A stretch of 64,000 bases of DNA from assembly GCA_003569185.1 (NCBI GenBank), contig BGOJ01000002.1:62001-126000 (forward strand), in the 5' to 3' direction. Below the pieces are notes generated by a model. The model ran no database searches. It was given only the letters and a program-made list of their open reading frames with translations, and had not been told where the DNA came from. The position numbers and the translations under genes are program-made. Source of the DNA: Candidatus Planktophila sp. (GTDB lineage Bacteria > Actinomycetota > Actinomycetes > Nanopelagicales > Nanopelagicaceae). Of this stretch, positions 31,517-40,788 are shown one piece after another. Positions within the stretch are counted from its first letter, which is position 1. Each line of letters begins with the position of its first letter.

Positions 31517-31951
31517 ATGTCTAATCCAACCTCTTCAACGGTAAGTATCGCCGCTAGCGCAGATGATGTAAGAGCTGTGCTCTTTGATATCGCAAACTTT
31601 CCAACCTGGTCAACATCTTTTAAATCTGTAACAGTGCTTGCCTCCAATGGTGATGGCAGGCCTACTCAGGCAAAACTCAGCGTTGATGCTGGTGCCTTAA
31701 AAGATAAGCCAACTTTAAATTTTGATTGGTCTGCCTATCCAGATCGAGTTGATTACTCACTTGAGGATGCTGATTTGTTAACAGATATGACTGGTGCTTA
31801 TATTGTTAAAGATAATGGTGATGAAACTGAGGTCACCTTTGAACTAACAGTTGCACTTTCAATGCCAGTGCCAGAGATGATGCGCACAAAGGCTGAGAAA
31901 GCCACAATTGATTTGACCTTAAAGCAGTTAAAGGAAAAACTGGAAAACTAA
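31517..31951 (+). CDS. SRPBCC/polyketide cyclase family protein
   Basis: 144 aa; DVRAVLFDIANFPTWSTSFKSVTVL START-like fold pattern. Confidence 0.8.
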   Translation: MSNPTSSTVSIAASADDVRAVLFDIANFPTWSTSFKSVTVLASNGDGRPTQAKLSVDAGALKDKPTLNFDWSAYPDRVDYSLEDADLLTDMTGAYIVKDNGDETEVTFELTVALSMPVPEMMRTKAEKATIDLTLKQLKEKLEN

Positions 31952-32917
31952 TTGAGCACCACAATTAATAGCTCAGCATTAACAATTGGGATTGATATCG
32001 GTGGCACCAAAGTATTAGGTGGGGTAGTCGATAACAGCGGAAAAATAATTGATTCCGCCAGAAGGCCAACACCATTAGCTGGTGGTAAAGAGTTAGTTGC
32101 AACCATAATTGATTTAGTAAAAGAGTTTCAAGCCAAACATGAGATCGCAGGGATTGGCATCAGTGTTGCAGCATTAATCTCAAAAGATCAGGGCACAATT
32201 GTTGGCGCACCAAATATTGCAAATCTAAGTCAATTAAATTTTGTCTCTGAGATTAAAAAAGTTTTCAATATGCCTGTAATTGCTGAAAATGATGCAAATG
32301 CTGCGATGTGGGCAGAATTTAAGTTTGGTAATGCGCAAGGTTTAAATCCAGTTATCTTTTTTATTATCGGCACCGGCATGGGTGGTGGATTAGTAATTGA
32401 TGGCAAATTGTTTAGAGGCGCAAATGGAATTGGCGCTGAGTTTGGTCACATGATTGTGCAACCAAATGGTGTGCAGTGTGGCTGCGGGGCGTATGGCTGT
32501 ATTGAGCAGTACGCATCAGGAAGTGCCTTAATGCGTTATGCCAAAGAGGCGATTGCATCAAACCCGGCTAAGGGGCAAGAGCTATTAGATCTTTGTGGCG
32601 TAGAGCTTTCTAACTTAACTGGTTCAGCATTAACTGAAGCAGCAAAAAAAGGTAATGAGATGGCACTGGCAGCTTTTAATAAACAAGCAGATTGGTTGGG
32701 TAGTGCCTGCGCCTCTTACACATTACTGCTAGACCCACAAGCAATTGTGGTCGGCGGCGGGGTAGTTGAGGCTGGTGAATTGTTTTTAACACCGGTGCGA
32801 AGTGCGATGGAGAAATACATGCCATTTGCGGGCACGCATTTACTACCAAAAATTATTGCAGCGAAGTTTGGAAATGATGCTGGCTTAATTGGCGCAGCAG
32901 ATTTAGTTAGAGGCTAG
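31952..32917 (+). CDS. ROK family glucokinase
   Basis: TIGIDIGGTKVLGGVVD, NDANAAMWAEFKFG, GTGMGGGLVIDG, FGHMIVQPNGVQCGCGAYGCIEQYASG. Confidence 0.92.
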   Translation: MSTTINSSALTIGIDIGGTKVLGGVVDNSGKIIDSARRPTPLAGGKELVATIIDLVKEFQAKHEIAGIGISVAALISKDQGTIVGAPNIANLSQLNFVSEIKKVFNMPVIAENDANAAMWAEFKFGNAQGLNPVIFFIIGTGMGGGLVIDGKLFRGANGIGAEFGHMIVQPNGVQCGCGAYGCIEQYASGSALMRYAKEAIASNPAKGQELLDLCGVELSNLTGSALTEAAKKGNEMALAAFNKQADWLGSACASYTLLLDPQAIVVGGGVVEAGELFLTPVRSAMEKYMPFAGTHLLPKIIAAKFGNDAGLIGAADLVRG

Positions 32918-34016
32918 CTCCATCATCGAAATCATCCTCTTTGCGGGCAGTACGCCAGATGATTGTGGCAACTGAAGAGATAAAGCCAAGCACTGCTGGC
33001 CAAGCACCAAAGAATTCAAAATCAGTTAACCAAAACAAGATTAGATAGATAAATGAACCAACAAATGTCACCGCTGAGAACCGTTGCATTTGATCTAGGT
33101 TTATCTTGCCAGGATTTGGCTGCCGAAACCGATCGGCTTGGCTGAATTTATCCAACTCATCTAAATATGTGGTGGGGGATGATTGATCTAGGGAGAGACC
33201 AGAAACAATTGAATCAAACTCAGCATTTACTAAATCATTCTCATTAAAATCAGAGCCTCGTTTAACTGCGCCACTTAAAACATCTTCGATAAATATCTTG
33301 CTTTCAATATTTAGCTGCTCAACATCAAAATCTAGCGCCACATTGTGAAAGGAGTTCTCAAATACCACTTCACGAATATCTACGGAAAAGACATTATCTA
33401 TTACCGTCATTGCATTTTCTGGATCAACAGCATGATCATTTACCGAGTAGGCGACCATAATTGGTAGATCAATTAGATAAAGATCTCGCTCAACTAAGGC
33501 CCATAACTTACGTAGTGAATCTAAAGCTTTAAGTGGGGTGCGATCATATGCATGAATAGGTGGATTAGGTGCTGCAATATCAGTTGGACCCTTTGCTACC
33601 GATGCAAGTATGAACTTTAATATTGGAACATACTTCATAAACCATCTGCGATCATGCACTGATGGATTTAAAACTATTAATCCTTCAACCTCACTGCCTC
33701 TTATTTGGCATAAGCGAAGTGCTAAGGCTGCGCCCATTGAAAAACCTGCTATAAAAACTCGATCACAACTTTGTTTTAACTCTAAAAAAGATTTTTCCAC
33801 CTCTTCATACCAATCCTGCCAAGAGGTTTGATTCATCTGCTGCCAACTGCTGCCATGGCCGGGAAGTAATGGCGCACTGACGGTGTAACCAGATTTATTT
33901 AAAAACTTTGCCCAGGGCGCGATGCTTACTGGTGAGCCGGTGAAACCGTGAATAACCAAGACGCCAATTTTTCCACCAGGTAAGGTAAAACCAGCTGAGT
34001 TTGGAATGGAATTCAC
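32907..34016 (-). CDS. Alpha/beta hydrolase fused to a C-terminal membrane domain
   Basis: VLVIHGFTGSP, FIAGFSMGAALALRLCQ (GxSxG); C-terminal ~120 aa with two hydrophobic helices (FVGSFIYLILFWL, AWPAVLGFISSVATII). Confidence 0.85.
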   Translation of the reverse strand: MNSIPNSAGFTLPGGKIGVLVIHGFTGSPVSIAPWAKFLNKSGYTVSAPLLPGHGSSWQQMNQTSWQDWYEEVEKSFLELKQSCDRVFIAGFSMGAALALRLCQIRGSEVEGLIVLNPSVHDRRWFMKYVPILKFILASVAKGPTDIAAPNPPIHAYDRTPLKALDSLRKLWALVERDLYLIDLPIMVAYSVNDHAVDPENAMTVIDNVFSVDIREVVFENSFHNVALDFDVEQLNIESKIFIEDVLSGAVKRGSDFNENDLVNAEFDSIVSGLSLDQSSPTTYLDELDKFSQADRFRQPNPGKINLDQMQRFSAVTFVGSFIYLILFWLTDFEFFGAWPAVLGFISSVATIIWRTARKEDDFDDGASL

Positions 34017-34060
34017 GCTCGAATGGTGTCATAGATTGGCTTAGCCACTAAATTAGCCCT

Positions 34061-34771
34061 GTGCCATACAAGATTTTGAAATCCTTTTTAATCCCGCTGT
34101 TGATGTTTATTTTTAGACCCAAGGTAACTGGGCTGCGCCATGTGCCAAGTAATGGGCCGGTGATTATTGCCTCAAACCATCTTTCATTTAGTGATTCAAT
34201 CTTTATGCCGCTAGTTGTTCCTCGAAATGTCACCTTCTTAGCCAAGAGTGAGTACTTCACATCCCCAGGACTTAAGGGATTCATCAAAAAAATTACCTTC
34301 ATTGCTTTGGGCCAGGTTCCAATTGATCGCTCTGGCGGAAAACGAAGTGAGGCGGCAATTTTGACCGGCCTTCGCTTACTACGTGAGAATCATTGTGTTG
34401 GAATTTATCCAGAGGGAACTAGATCACCAGATGGCCGGCTTTACAAAGGACGAACTGGAATTGCTCGAATGGCAATTGAGTCAGGAGCCCCAGTGATTCC
34501 AGTTGCGATGTTTAACACGGCAGAGATTCAACCAACTGGGCAGGTAGTGCCAAAGGTTAGAAGAGTTGAGATGGTTTTTGGTGAGCCGATGTACTTCTCT
34601 GGTGATTCATCTGATCAAGCAGTTTTAAGAAGTGCTACCAATGAATTAATGGAAAAAATAGCTGAGTTATCTAAGCAGGAGTATGTGCCAAATATGTATG
34701 CATCCGATGCTAAAGATGCAATCAAAAAAAGCTTAAAGGAAAAAATTGATTTTGAAGAGGATGATGTTTAA
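34061..34771 (+). CDS. plsC: 1-acyl-sn-glycerol-3-phosphate acyltransferase family (PlsC)
   Basis: IIASNHLSFSDS (HX4D-type NHLSFSD), GIYPEGTRSPDGRL. Confidence 0.9.
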   Translation: MPYKILKSFLIPLLMFIFRPKVTGLRHVPSNGPVIIASNHLSFSDSIFMPLVVPRNVTFLAKSEYFTSPGLKGFIKKITFIALGQVPIDRSGGKRSEAAILTGLRLLRENHCVGIYPEGTRSPDGRLYKGRTGIARMAIESGAPVIPVAMFNTAEIQPTGQVVPKVRRVEMVFGEPMYFSGDSSDQAVLRSATNELMEKIAELSKQEYVPNMYASDAKDAIKKSLKEKIDFEEDDV

Positions 34772-35464
34772 CTACTGAGCACCAATAAATTGTCGGCGCT
34801 GAGTTAAGTAATTACACATATCGCAATTATCTTTTGCCGCTGGCATATCTGAGCTAACCACCGTAATAAAATCAGTAAGTCTGCTTGCAAGGGCTGCTGG
34901 GTTTCGCTCAATTGGCCGCCAAGTATGTTTTAACTTCAAACCAAATCCTTTTGTTACATCTCCAGCTGGCTCAAGAAGTGACCAGACCAGCAATCCCATA
35001 AGTGAAACCTTCTTTGCAGCCCCGGAGGCTGGGTTTTCTAAGGCAAATGCATAAGCTTCAAGTTGTGGCTGGTAGAGATCTGTTTTATCAGAATCTTTTG
35101 CTTGGAATTTACAATCAATAATTCCATATGTGCCATCGGCAAACTCAATTAATAAGTCATACTTGCCGCGGATGGCATACTTTGTAGCGGCGCCATTTAC
35201 ATTGATAAATGATGATTTAACCCAACCACCAAGATCTGCCACCTTACCTTCAGGCAGCACAGGTGCGATATCTGCAGTTGTTTTACCGGCAAAGTAATTT
35301 TCTTGCATATTTGCAAGATCTCCCACCAATGGCATAAACCCTGGTGTGCGCAAGCCGTGGTTGTAATTAAGCCAAAGGCAGCGATGACATGATCCCCAAG
35401 AAAAGGTTAAATCTGATGGTGAAATAAACTCTCTAGCATTTCCAACTGCATTTGATGAAGCCAT
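34772..35464 (-). CDS. PD-(D/E)XK nuclease superfamily protein, Cas4/RecB-like
   Basis: GKYDLLIEF...GIIDCKFQ...QPQLEAYAFALE core; cysteines at both ends (SCHRCLW; CDMCNY). Confidence 0.68.
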   Translation of the reverse strand: MASSNAVGNAREFISPSDLTFSWGSCHRCLWLNYNHGLRTPGFMPLVGDLANMQENYFAGKTTADIAPVLPEGKVADLGGWVKSSFINVNGAATKYAIRGKYDLLIEFADGTYGIIDCKFQAKDSDKTDLYQPQLEAYAFALENPASGAAKKVSLMGLLVWSLLEPAGDVTKGFGLKLKHTWRPIERNPAALASRLTDFITVVSSDMPAAKDNCDMCNYLTQRRQFIGAQ

Positions 35465-35571
35465 GATCTCTCGTTTCGTTACGCACTTTATAAGTGCCCT
35501 AGTTTGATCCTCTTAAGGAGCAAGTCTGCCCCTTGCCACTGACAATCTGCGCTAACGCCACGAGTGGCTAG

Positions 35572-36228
35572 TTAGCCAATAATTAAGGCGGAGAAGATGG
35601 TGAAAATGCCAAGGCCAATCATCACTACGCCACCAAATCTGCGCATGAAAATTAACCGCTTAACATCCCCAGCCAACCAGCTTCGAACCGTGCCAGCTAA
35701 CAATCCATAACTGCCATCTGAAATGAGGGCGATGGTGGCAAAGATTGCGCCCAGTAACAGTAATTGGGCTGTGACATTATTTTTCTCTTGATCAACAAAT
35801 TGAGGCAAGATCGCAGCGAAGAAGACAATAGATTTTGGATTTAAGACACCAACCCAAAAACCATTTTTTAAGGATGTGAAAAATGAGGGTTTACTTCCCT
35901 CAGTTTTTTGCATTCCCTGCGCATCAACCCTGCTAGCGGCGATTGCGGCATAACCTAAGTAGATTAAGTAAGCACCACCTGCCCATTGGATACTGTTATA
36001 AAAAAGTTTTGAGCTTTGCAAAAGTGGGCCTAAACCAAATGCAACTAAAACTGAAACTAAGAACATGCCGAAGGCATTGCCAATCACAGTGGCAATTGCT
36101 GCCACTCTGCCCCAGGCGATCGCCCGGGCGATGGTGAAGAGCACCGATGGGCCAGGAGCCAGAATGATCAAAACGGTGGCTATTAAGTACTCCCAGAGGC
36201 GTGAGGGGATGGCATCTGAGGTGAACAC
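35572..36228 (-). CDS. LysE family translocator
   Basis: LILAPGPSVLFTIARAIAWGRVAAIATVIGNAFG, GGAYLIYLGYAAI, GVLNPKSIVFFAAILPQF. Confidence 0.88.
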   Translation of the reverse strand: MFTSDAIPSRLWEYLIATVLIILAPGPSVLFTIARAIAWGRVAAIATVIGNAFGMFLVSVLVAFGLGPLLQSSKLFYNSIQWAGGAYLIYLGYAAIAASRVDAQGMQKTEGSKPSFFTSLKNGFWVGVLNPKSIVFFAAILPQFVDQEKNNVTAQLLLLGAIFATIALISDGSYGLLAGTVRSWLAGDVKRLIFMRRFGGVVMIGLGIFTIFSALIIG

Positions 36229-36272
36229 GCGCTAATCCTATGGGTTGCCTATTTGGGGGTTAATAGGTTTTA

Positions 36273-36295
36273 ATACTCGATAGTATCGATTCGAT
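36273..36295. promoter_or_regulatory. Tandem palindromes upstream of the PadR gene (possible autoregulatory operator)
   Basis: ATACT-CGAT-AGTAT (36273-36286) and ATCGA-T-TCGAT (36285-36295). Confidence 0.4.
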
Positions 36296-36319
36296 ATATC
36301 TAGTAGATAGGAGCTGGCG

Positions 36320-36862
36320 ATGCGTTCTCGGTCTGAATCCCTTGAGTTCGCTCTCCTTGGCCTGCTCTCACAAGGTGCCCTTCATGGATATGAGTTACGT
36401 AAGCGAATGAGTGCAATCTACGGTCCATTTCGTGCGTTGAGCTTCTCTGTTTTATATCCCCAGCTAAGAAAGATGGTGGAGGCGAAGTTAATTGAGCAAT
36501 CATTCACCGATGCTGGCGGCTTATCTAGAAGATCAAGGATTGTTTATGAGTTAACTGCAAAAGGGCGTGAGCGCTTTTCTTCACTAATGCAAAATGCTTC
36601 ACCAGATTCATTTGAGGATGAAGGTTTTGAGGTTCGCTTTGCATTTTTTGGTCCAACCCCTAGAAATAATCGCGTCAGAATTTTAGAAGGACGCCACCGA
36701 CGTTTAGTTGAAAAGGCGGAGGTAATCCGCAAAGACCTATCAAAAATTCCAGAAGGTATTGATACCTACTTAGTTGAGTGGCGCCGTCACTCATTGGAAT
36801 CAGCAGAGCGCGAAATCGCTTGGCTGGAAAAGATGATAAAAACCGAAAGGAAGAGCTCGTGA
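36320..36862 (+). CDS. PadR family transcriptional regulator
   Basis: [23 protein letters not shown]...[15 protein letters not shown]...[11 protein letters not shown]. Confidence 0.9.
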   Translation: MRSRSESLEFALLGLLSQGALHGYELRKRMSAIYGPFRALSFSVLYPQLRKMVEAKLIEQSFTDAGGLSRRSRIVYELTAKGRERFSSLMQNASPDSFEDEGFEVRFAFFGPTPRNNRVRILEGRHRRLVEKAEVIRKDLSKIPEGIDTYLVEWRRHSLESAEREIAWLEKMIKTERKSS

Positions 36863-37953
36863 GCGTAGAAAATAAAGGTGAAATCCGGGTAGCAATTGTT
36901 GGAGTAGGTAACTGCGCCAACTCTTTAATCCAAGGGATTACCTACTACAAGGATGCTACTAACGAAACCGAGATTCCTGGTTTGATGCACCCAGTCCTTG
37001 GTGGTTATCACATCAAAAATATTAATTTCGTATTAGCACTAGATGTTGATGCTAAGAAGGTTGGCTTAGATCTTGCTGATGCCATTTGGGCGAGTGAGAA
37101 CAACACAATTAAATTTGCCACAGTTGCTAAAACAGGTGTGACGGTAAAGCGCGGAACCACATTAGATGGTCTTGGTCGGTACTACAAAGAGACTATTAAA
37201 GAATCTGATGCTGCCCCAGTTGATGTGGTCGCAGAGTTAAAGGCGAGCAAGGTTGATGTTTTAATCTGCTACCTACCAGTTGGTTCAGAGGAGGCGGCAA
37301 AGTTTTATGCTCAGTGCGCCATTGATGCCGGTTGTGCTTTTGTTAACGCACTTCCAGTCTTTATCGCATCTGATCCAGTGTGGGCGGAGAAGTTCACAAA
37401 GGCAGGCCTGCCAATTGTTGGCGATGATATTAAATCTCAGGTTGGCGCCACTATCACTCACCGAATTATGGCCAAGCTATTCCAAGATCGCGGTGTTCAC
37501 TTAGATCGCACCTACCAATTAAATGTTGGTGGAAATATGGATTTCAAAAACATGTTAGAGCGTGATCGTCTTGAATCTAAGAAGATCTCAAAGACCCAAT
37601 CAGTAACCTCACAATTAGATTATGACTTGGGTGCGAAAAATGTTCACATCGGCCCATCTGATTACATTCCATGGCTAGATGATCGCAAGTGGGCATATGT
37701 TCGCCTAGAAGGACGTGCCTTTGGGGATGTGCCATTAAATCTTGAGTACAAGCTTGAGGTATGGGATTCACCAAACTCAGCTGGTGTAATTATTGATGCA
37801 CTTCGTTGCGCCAAGATTGCACTAGATCGCAAAATTGGTGGCCCATTACTTTCACCATCTAGCTACTTTATGAAATCTCCGCCAATTCAATACACCGATG
37901 AGCAGGCTTACCAAAAGGTTGAGCAGTTCATCGAAGGAAATATCGAAAGATAA
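36859..37953 (+). CDS. ino1: Inositol-3-phosphate synthase
   Basis: [37 protein letters not shown]-like, [30 protein letters not shown] start at 36859 overlaps the PadR stop. Confidence 0.93.
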   Translation: MSVENKGEIRVAIVGVGNCANSLIQGITYYKDATNETEIPGLMHPVLGGYHIKNINFVLALDVDAKKVGLDLADAIWASENNTIKFATVAKTGVTVKRGTTLDGLGRYYKETIKESDAAPVDVVAELKASKVDVLICYLPVGSEEAAKFYAQCAIDAGCAFVNALPVFIASDPVWAEKFTKAGLPIVGDDIKSQVGATITHRIMAKLFQDRGVHLDRTYQLNVGGNMDFKNMLERDRLESKKISKTQSVTSQLDYDLGAKNVHIGPSDYIPWLDDRKWAYVRLEGRAFGDVPLNLEYKLEVWDSPNSAGVIIDALRCAKIALDRKIGGPLLSPSSYFMKSPPIQYTDEQAYQKVEQFIEGNIER

Positions 37954-37970
37954 AAATAAGTTAGCAAGTA

Positions 37971-38006
37971 AAAACCCCTAAGGTGTTTTAAGCCTTAGGG
38001 GTTTTT
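37971..38006. terminator. Bidirectional intrinsic terminator between convergent ino1 and 38029-38625
   Basis: AAAACCCCTAAGG - TGTTTTAAG - CCTTAGGGGTTTT(T). Confidence 0.92.
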
Positions 38007-38028
38007 GCCCTCTTGGAGAGTGAGGGCC

Positions 38029-38625
38029 TTAAATCGTCGCGTCAGCTTCTACGCGACGAAGATGCGCAAAGCCGAGTAGGGTAAGTACGAGCATTAACAA
38101 ACCGCCAACTGCTGCGGCCCAAGCTGCATACATTGCAATTTGGCCGATTTGCCAGAATGCAAATGAGTAAAGCAACAGTCCACGCAATGTTTCTCCCATA
38201 AATAAAGTTGTTCGCTGTCCCATTAAGTTTGCAGATTCAGCAGCTAATGCGGCATTTGCTGGATCAGCTTTTGATTTAGCAGCGGCTGCTAATGCCGCAC
38301 CACTAACCTCTGAGTAAACCTTGCCACCAGCAACACCTTTTAAGTGAGAGCCGATGTAAAAGTCGGCGTAAGCCTGTGCTTGCTTGCCAGTTGTTAATGG
38401 CATATTTGAAAATGGTGCAAGAGCTGCTTGCGCCTCGTCAGATAATGCTTTAAATCCAGCACTATCTTTATCTGGCATTGTAATTTTTTGTTGTGATAAT
38501 TGAGTGGCAACAGATTCATCTGCAAAAGATGCTCCCCAGTTTAGAAGTGCTGCTGCAACAAATAAGAACACAGAAAGGCCCAAACCGACAAAGCTGACGA
38601 TTCGATCGAAGGTGCGACGTTTCAT
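38029..38625 (-). CDS. Hypothetical membrane protein (three predicted TM segments)
   Basis: N-terminal TM (FVGLGLSVFLFVAAALL), soluble Ala/Ser/Lys-rich loop, two C-terminal TMs; terminator downstream. Confidence 0.7.
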   Translation of the reverse strand: MKRRTFDRIVSFVGLGLSVFLFVAAALLNWGASFADESVATQLSQQKITMPDKDSAGFKALSDEAQAALAPFSNMPLTTGKQAQAYADFYIGSHLKGVAGGKVYSEVSGAALAAAAKSKADPANAALAAESANLMGQRTTLFMGETLRGLLLYSFAFWQIGQIAMYAAWAAAVGGLLMLVLTLLGFAHLRRVEADATI

Positions 38626-38731
38626 TATTAATTTCTCCTAATTTCTCCAGTTGTAATGCGTTGAAAAGTTATGTACTTCTCACCGCTATTAATACTCCTG
38701 AATGAGGTAGGTAGAAGATGATGTGGGTGGG

Positions 38732-38769
38732 GGTAGCACTTACCCAATTTTGATAAGAGGTAGCACTTA
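38732..38769. repeat. Two copies of GGTAGCACTTA (11-bp direct repeat, 27-bp period)
   Basis: 38732-38742 and 38759-38769, in the gap upstream of the 38029-38625 gene. Confidence 0.75.
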
Positions 38770-38798
38770 GATTTAAATCACTAAATTTAAAGAAAAAC

Positions 38799-39119
38799 CT
38801 ACTCAGTATGTTTTGCGCAAATCTGCTCGCCATTTGGTCCAATGACTAGGTGAGAACAAGCAACTCCTAATTTATCAAATGCTTTATCTCCAAAATGGGC
38901 TCGGTATGCCAACGCTAGTAATACTCTGACATTAACCTCTCCATTTGATTTAATGGAGAATGCATGGGCAACGCGGGATACGGTATTTTCAATAACCTTT
39001 TCGGTGTGGGAGGTATTCCTAGCTATAGCTGCATTTGTTAAACCATCACATAGATGTTCGCAAACCAATTTTTCAAAGGGGGTTAGCTCGCGCAATAAAA
39101 TATTAACTTCCAAGGCCAC
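38799..39119 (-). CDS. Stand-alone LuxR-type HTH protein
   Basis: RELTPFEKLVCEHLCDGLTNAAIARNTSHTEKVIENTVSRVAHAF LuxR/GerE-like HTH; no receiver domain; C-terminal Cys pair. Confidence 0.78.
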   Translation of the reverse strand: MALEVNILLRELTPFEKLVCEHLCDGLTNAAIARNTSHTEKVIENTVSRVAHAFSIKSNGEVNVRVLLALAYRAHFGDKAFDKLGVACSHLVIGPNGEQICAKHTE

Positions 39120-39208
39120 TCTCCAATGATCTAATCCCTATTGTGGACCTGCTGCTGGTATTTCTCAACTAGATGCAAAGTTTGACGATTTGCGCCTACT
39201 ATTGCGCC

Positions 39209-39958
39209 GTGAGTTTTATTAAATCTGAGCAAATTGGTGCGGTTCTGCGCCTTACCTTAGATCGGCCCGAAAAGAAGAATGCAATTACCCAAGAGATGTA
39301 TCAAAGCTTGGCAAATAAAATCAATGAGGCGGCTTCAGATTTTGGCATCAGGGCGGTAGTGATTTGTTCAAGTGGTGATTCATTTACTGCTGGCAATGAC
39401 ATCAATGATTTTGCAAATGATCCGCAGATGGATGAGGGATCACCAGTATTTAATTTCCTTTTTGCTATACATAACTTTCCAAAGCCATTGATCGCTGCGG
39501 TTAAGGGAAGAGCGGTTGGAATTGGCACCACCATGTTGATGCACTGTGATTTAGTCACAGCAAATCCAGATACAAAATTCTCTATGCCATTTGTATCCCT
39601 TGGCTTAGTAGCAGAGGGTGGTTCTAGTTACCTATTTCCTCGCCTGGTCGGACATGCAAAGGCTGCTGAGATATTTTTTACCGGTCGAACATTTTCTGCT
39701 GATGAGGCATTAAGCATGGGTTTGATTAATCAAATTGCAGAGGATGAGTTAGCTGCTGCGATGGTATTTGCCCAAGAGATTGCAGAACAACCACCAACTG
39801 CAGTGATAAATACCAAGGCATTATTAAAGAGTGGCTCTCATGAAGCTTTAAATCAGGTGATTCGGGCAGAGGGTGAATTGTTTAAGATGGCTACTCAATC
39901 AGATGAAGCTCAAATTGCATTTATGAATTTCTTAGCGAAAAAGAGTAAGGTCAAGTAA
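39209..39958 (+). CDS. Enoyl-CoA hydratase/isomerase family protein
   Basis: LRLTLDRPEKKNAITQEMYQSL, AGNDINDFA, VKGRAVGIGTTMLMHCDLV; GTG start 39209 fits family better than 39173. Confidence 0.85.
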   Translation: MSFIKSEQIGAVLRLTLDRPEKKNAITQEMYQSLANKINEAASDFGIRAVVICSSGDSFTAGNDINDFANDPQMDEGSPVFNFLFAIHNFPKPLIAAVKGRAVGIGTTMLMHCDLVTANPDTKFSMPFVSLGLVAEGGSSYLFPRLVGHAKAAEIFFTGRTFSADEALSMGLINQIAEDELAAAMVFAQEIAEQPPTAVINTKALLKSGSHEALNQVIRAEGELFKMATQSDEAQIAFMNFLAKKSKVK

Positions 39959-40788
39959 TGAGCTTAGCTGGCAAGAGAATTTTTGTTACTGGTGGCTCTC
40001 GCGGCATTGGACTTGCAATTGCATTGCGGGCTGCAAAAGATGGTGCATCAATTGCAATCGCTGCAAAGACTGCCGAAGCTCATCCAAAATTGCCTGGCAC
40101 AATCTTCACTGCAGCAAAAGAAATTGAGGCAGCAGGTGGCAAAGCACTTGCCATTCAATGCGATATTCGAGATGAAAATCAAATAGCACAAGCAGTTGAG
40201 CAAGCTGCAAATGAGTTTGGTGGCATTGATATCTTGATTAACAATGCATCTGCGATTAATTTAACTAATACCGAAAACACCCCTGCAAAAAGATTTGATT
40301 TAATGATGGGCGTTAATACCCGTGGCACCTTCTTAACCTCACAAGCATGCCTGCCGTACTTAAAAAAGAGTGCGCAGGAGGGTCGCAATCCACACATCTT
40401 GATGCTCTCACCACCTTTATCTATGAAGGGCAAATGGTTTAAACCCCATCTGGCATACACGATGGCAAAGTATGGAATGAGTATGTGTGTACTGGGATTA
40501 GCTGATGAGTTAAAGCGAGATGGCATTGGTGTGAACGCACTTTGGCCAAGAACTGCTATCGATACCGCAGCCCTTGCGATGATTCCTGGCGTAGATACTG
40601 ACTTTTGCCGTACACCTGAGATCATCTCTGACTCGGCCTACATAATCTTAAATCGGCCAGGCAAAGAGTGCAGCGGAAACTTCTTTATTGATGATGAGGT
40701 GTTAGCTAGTGAGGGAATTATTGATTTAGATAAGTATGCAGTGGTTCCTGGAACAAAAGAGTTTATAAAAGATCTATACGTTGATTAA
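39958..40788 (+). CDS. Short-chain dehydrogenase/reductase (HSDL2-like)
   Basis: FVTGGSRGIGLAIALRAAKDGASI, LINNASAI, YTMAKYGMSM. Confidence 0.85.
   Translation: MSLAGKRIFVTGGSRGIGLAIALRAAKDGASIAIAAKTAEAHPKLPGTIFTAAKEIEAAGGKALAIQCDIRDENQIAQAVEQAANEFGGIDILINNASAINLTNTENTPAKRFDLMMGVNTRGTFLTSQACLPYLKKSAQEGRNPHILMLSPPLSMKGKWFKPHLAYTMAKYGMSMCVLGLADELKRDGIGVNALWPRTAIDTAALAMIPGVDTDFCRTPEIISDSAYIILNRPGKECSGNFFIDDEVLASEGIIDLDKYAVVPGTKEFIKDLYVD

Noticed and set aside
34772-35464. Possible cas4 marking a CRISPR locus
   Set aside because: No repeat-spacer array or other cas gene seen in the window; kept only as a stand-alone nuclease.
40179-40625. 148-aa minus-strand ORF inside the SDR gene
   Set aside because: Antisense shadow ORF over conserved SDR motifs.
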